Of a DNA stretch of 64,000 nt, positions 62,697-64,000 are shown piece after piece. This stretch comes from Algibacter amylolyticus (GTDB taxonomy: Bacteria; Bacteroidota; Bacteroidia; Flavobacteriales; Flavobacteriaceae): contig NZ_JACHGE010000010.1 in assembly GCF_014202225.1 (NCBI RefSeq), forward strand, positions 140,327 to 204,326, written 5' to 3'. The notes under the pieces are model-generated. The model had not been told where the DNA came from. It was given only the letters and a program-made list of their open reading frames with translations, and made no database searches. Made by a program: the position numbers and the translations under genes. How positions within the stretch are numbered: the stretch's first letter is position 1; the number at the start of each line of letters is the position of its first letter.

Positions 62697-63863
62697 ATGA
62701 CTTCAATTACCTTAGAACCGCTTACTCATAATTCTAAAAGTTGTGTGGCTATAAAATTTCCTTATAACTTTAAAACCAAGGAATATATAAAGACGTTTAA
62801 TGGCGTTTACTGGTCTAAGACACATCGTACGTTTTACATTTACTATGATGAAGTACGGCTAGAAGACCTTAAAAACCATATTACAAAAGGCGGTTTAGCC
62901 TTGATAAATACTGGTAAAAATGAAACTGTACCACGTTACAGAAAAGGCGCTAAAATAGAATTGGCTCCATTAAATGAAGAAAAAACTTTAGTATACCGGC
63001 ATTTTCTTAAATTTTTGAAGGGCAAACGGTTTAGCGATAGCACCATTGCCTCTTACGGCGGTTTTATTCTAGAATTTTTACGTTTTACTGGCCAAAAACC
63101 TGTAAATGATCTTAACGAAAATGATGTAAGACATTATATAGAATGGGCGGTTAGCACCCTAAATTACGCTATTAGTACACACAGACAAATAGTAAGCAGC
63201 ATAACCCATTTTGCATACTTTTATCCTGCATGTTCCATAAATACCGAAAAAATTTACATGCCTAAAAAGGATAAAAAGCTACCGGTTGTTTTAAGTATTG
63301 AAGAGGTGTTATTACTCATTCAGGTAACAAAAAACTTAAAGCATCGCGCTATAATAGCCATGCTTTACGGCTCTGGTTTAAGAATAGGCGAACTTATAGA
63401 ACTTAAGCTTAGTGATTTTGATTTTAAACGTAAACAACTCTATGTAAAGAATGGTAAAGGCCGTAAGGACAGATACACAACAATTGCAGAAAGCCTTTTT
63501 CCTTTGTTAAAGAATTACCATAATACGTATAAGCCCAAAGTTTATTTTATAGAAAACCCCAAAGGAGGTACCTATAGTGCCCAGTCTATTCGTTCTTTTT
63601 TAAAAAGAAGCGTAGAATTGGCTGGTATAAACAAAGCTGTAACCCCGCATTCCCTAAGGCATAGTTATGCCACACATATGCTAGAGCAAGGTATAGATAT
63701 ACGCTATATACAAGAACTTTTAGGACATTCTAGACCAGAAACTACAATGATTTACACTCATGTTACCAGAAAGGATTTGCAAGAAATAAAAAGCCCACTA
63801 GATAATGTTGTAAAAAAATTATCTTTACAGGATAACAACGACAAAAAACTAACGATATCCTGA
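62697..63863 (+). CDS. Tyrosine recombinase / site-specific integrase
   Basis: A 388-residue tyrosine recombinase with all catalytic residues: Arg229 ('GSGLRIGEL'), the beta-hairpin Lys (254 or 257), His318 and Arg321 ('PHSLRHSYATH'), His344 ('LLGHSRPET') and Tyr353 ('MIYTHV'). Residues 94-180 form the SAM-like core-binding domain. About 85 extra residues precede it ('SITLEPLTHNSKSCVAIKFPY', 'FNGVYWSKTHRTFYIYYDE'). It lacks the extra insertion of integron IntI between the second and third patches, so it is not a classical IntI. Its last codons overlap block 1 of an att-like site that recurs at 34964. Confidence 0.95.
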   Translation: MTSITLEPLTHNSKSCVAIKFPYNFKTKEYIKTFNGVYWSKTHRTFYIYYDEVRLEDLKNHITKGGLALINTGKNETVPRYRKGAKIELAPLNEEKTLVYRHFLKFLKGKRFSDSTIASYGGFILEFLRFTGQKPVNDLNENDVRHYIEWAVSTLNYAISTHRQIVSSITHFAYFYPACSINTEKIYMPKKDKKLPVVLSIEEVLLLIQVTKNLKHRAIIAMLYGSGLRIGELIELKLSDFDFKRKQLYVKNGKGRKDRYTTIAESLFPLLKNYHNTYKPKVYFIENPKGGTYSAQSIRSFLKRSVELAGINKAVTPHSLRHSYATHMLEQGIDIRYIQELLGHSRPETTMIYTHVTRKDLQEIKSPLDNVVKKLSLQDNNDKKLTIS

Positions 63864-63911
63864 TTTATTTACGGGATATGAAACATAAACGCAACTATAT
63901 AACGAGTTACC
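63819..63911 (+). other. att-like site at the 3' end of the recombinase gene
   Basis: Block 1 (63819-63841, contains ACAGGATAACAACGA) lies inside the last codons of the recombinase gene. After 31 bases comes block 2 GGGATATGAAAC (63873-63884), and after 15 more block 3 TAACGAGTTACC (63900-63911). ATATCC (63855-63860) mirrors the GGGATAT of block 2. The blocks and gaps recur at 34964-35057. The position matches where an integrase would keep its attachment site. Confidence 0.72.
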
Positions 63912-64000
63912 TCTAATTACGCACTCACTCAAATCCAAAAAAATCTGAATTGAAAAACGCGGAATTAATCACTCAAAATCTGAAATTATTGAGTGACGGA

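Noticed and set aside
62697..63863. Classical integron integrase IntI
   Set aside because: The typical IntI insertion between patches II and III is not present and no standard attC fold was found. I treat it as a different recombinase.
1..64000. CRISPR array, rRNA genes, prophage or IS transposase
   Set aside because: No regularly spaced direct repeats, no rRNA sequence and no transposase or phage structural gene was seen. The only recombinase is at 62697.

Overview
The window is a chromosomal segment of a low-GC Flavobacteriaceae-type bacterium (phylum Bacteroidota). Evidence: a complete Na+-translocating NADH:quinone reductase operon, menaquinone methyltransferase, type IX secretion (T9SS) genes and a large T9SS cargo protein, several Bacteroidota-only DUF families (DUF6702, DUF6695, DUF6090, DUF4846, DUF5103), A-rich regions instead of strong Shine-Dalgarno sites, and many promoters of the TAnnTTTG type. 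The genus cannot be fixed from the sequence alone.

Layout. 1-10.4 kb: a truncated membrane protein, an O-methyltransferase, a TPR hybrid sensor kinase, tatA, an M1 metallopeptidase, a DUF6702 protein and three tandem paralogous carboxypeptidase-regulatory-like proteins. 10.4-20.2 kb: peptidase E, tRNA-Gly(TCC), two GNAT acetyltransferases (one without a normal start codon), an M48 protease, an ankyrin protein, gpmI, a HAD hydrolase, map, DUF3050, a methyltransferase, DUF423, apbE and a small Nqr-associated protein. 20.2-31.1 kb: a TPR protein, DUF4846, a Cys-rich small protein, nqrFEDCBA on the minus strand, the T9SS plug protein and apaG. 31.1-37 kb: DUF6695, NRDE, pruA, then a small accessory island (DUF6090, PH-domain protein) bounded by recombination-site-like sequences, then OsmC. 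37-47.5 kb: a 1632-residue T9SS cargo, a TPR protein, rsmG, a desaturase, an aminotransferase and two paralogous one-TM proteins. 47.7-62.6 kb: a conserved housekeeping block, trkH-trkA, menG/ubiE-porT, a SpoU methyltransferase, a BamA/TamA-like protein, fbaA, accD, a PAS histidine kinase, rpsO and pnp. 62.7-64 kb: a tyrosine recombinase and its downstream site.

The genes link up in several places. ApbE attaches FMN to NqrB and NqrC. MenG makes the menaquinone that Nqr reduces. The plug protein and PorT belong to the secretion machine that would export the large cargo at 37-42 kb.

Most interesting signals: (1) a ~93-bp three-block site that straddles the 3' end of the tyrosine recombinase gene (63819-63911) recurs at 34964-35057 with identical internal spacing. 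There it heads two small genes that are each followed by a GTTRRRY-like core, which suggests an integron-like but non-IntI cassette system. (2) A family of six intergenic repeats with GGGCG...CCCTAACGC ends, one of them split by a perfect 20-bp palindrome. (3) An AccD without its zinc-ribbon cysteines. (4) A full-length GNAT gene with no ATG/GTG/TTG start in its conserved N-terminus.
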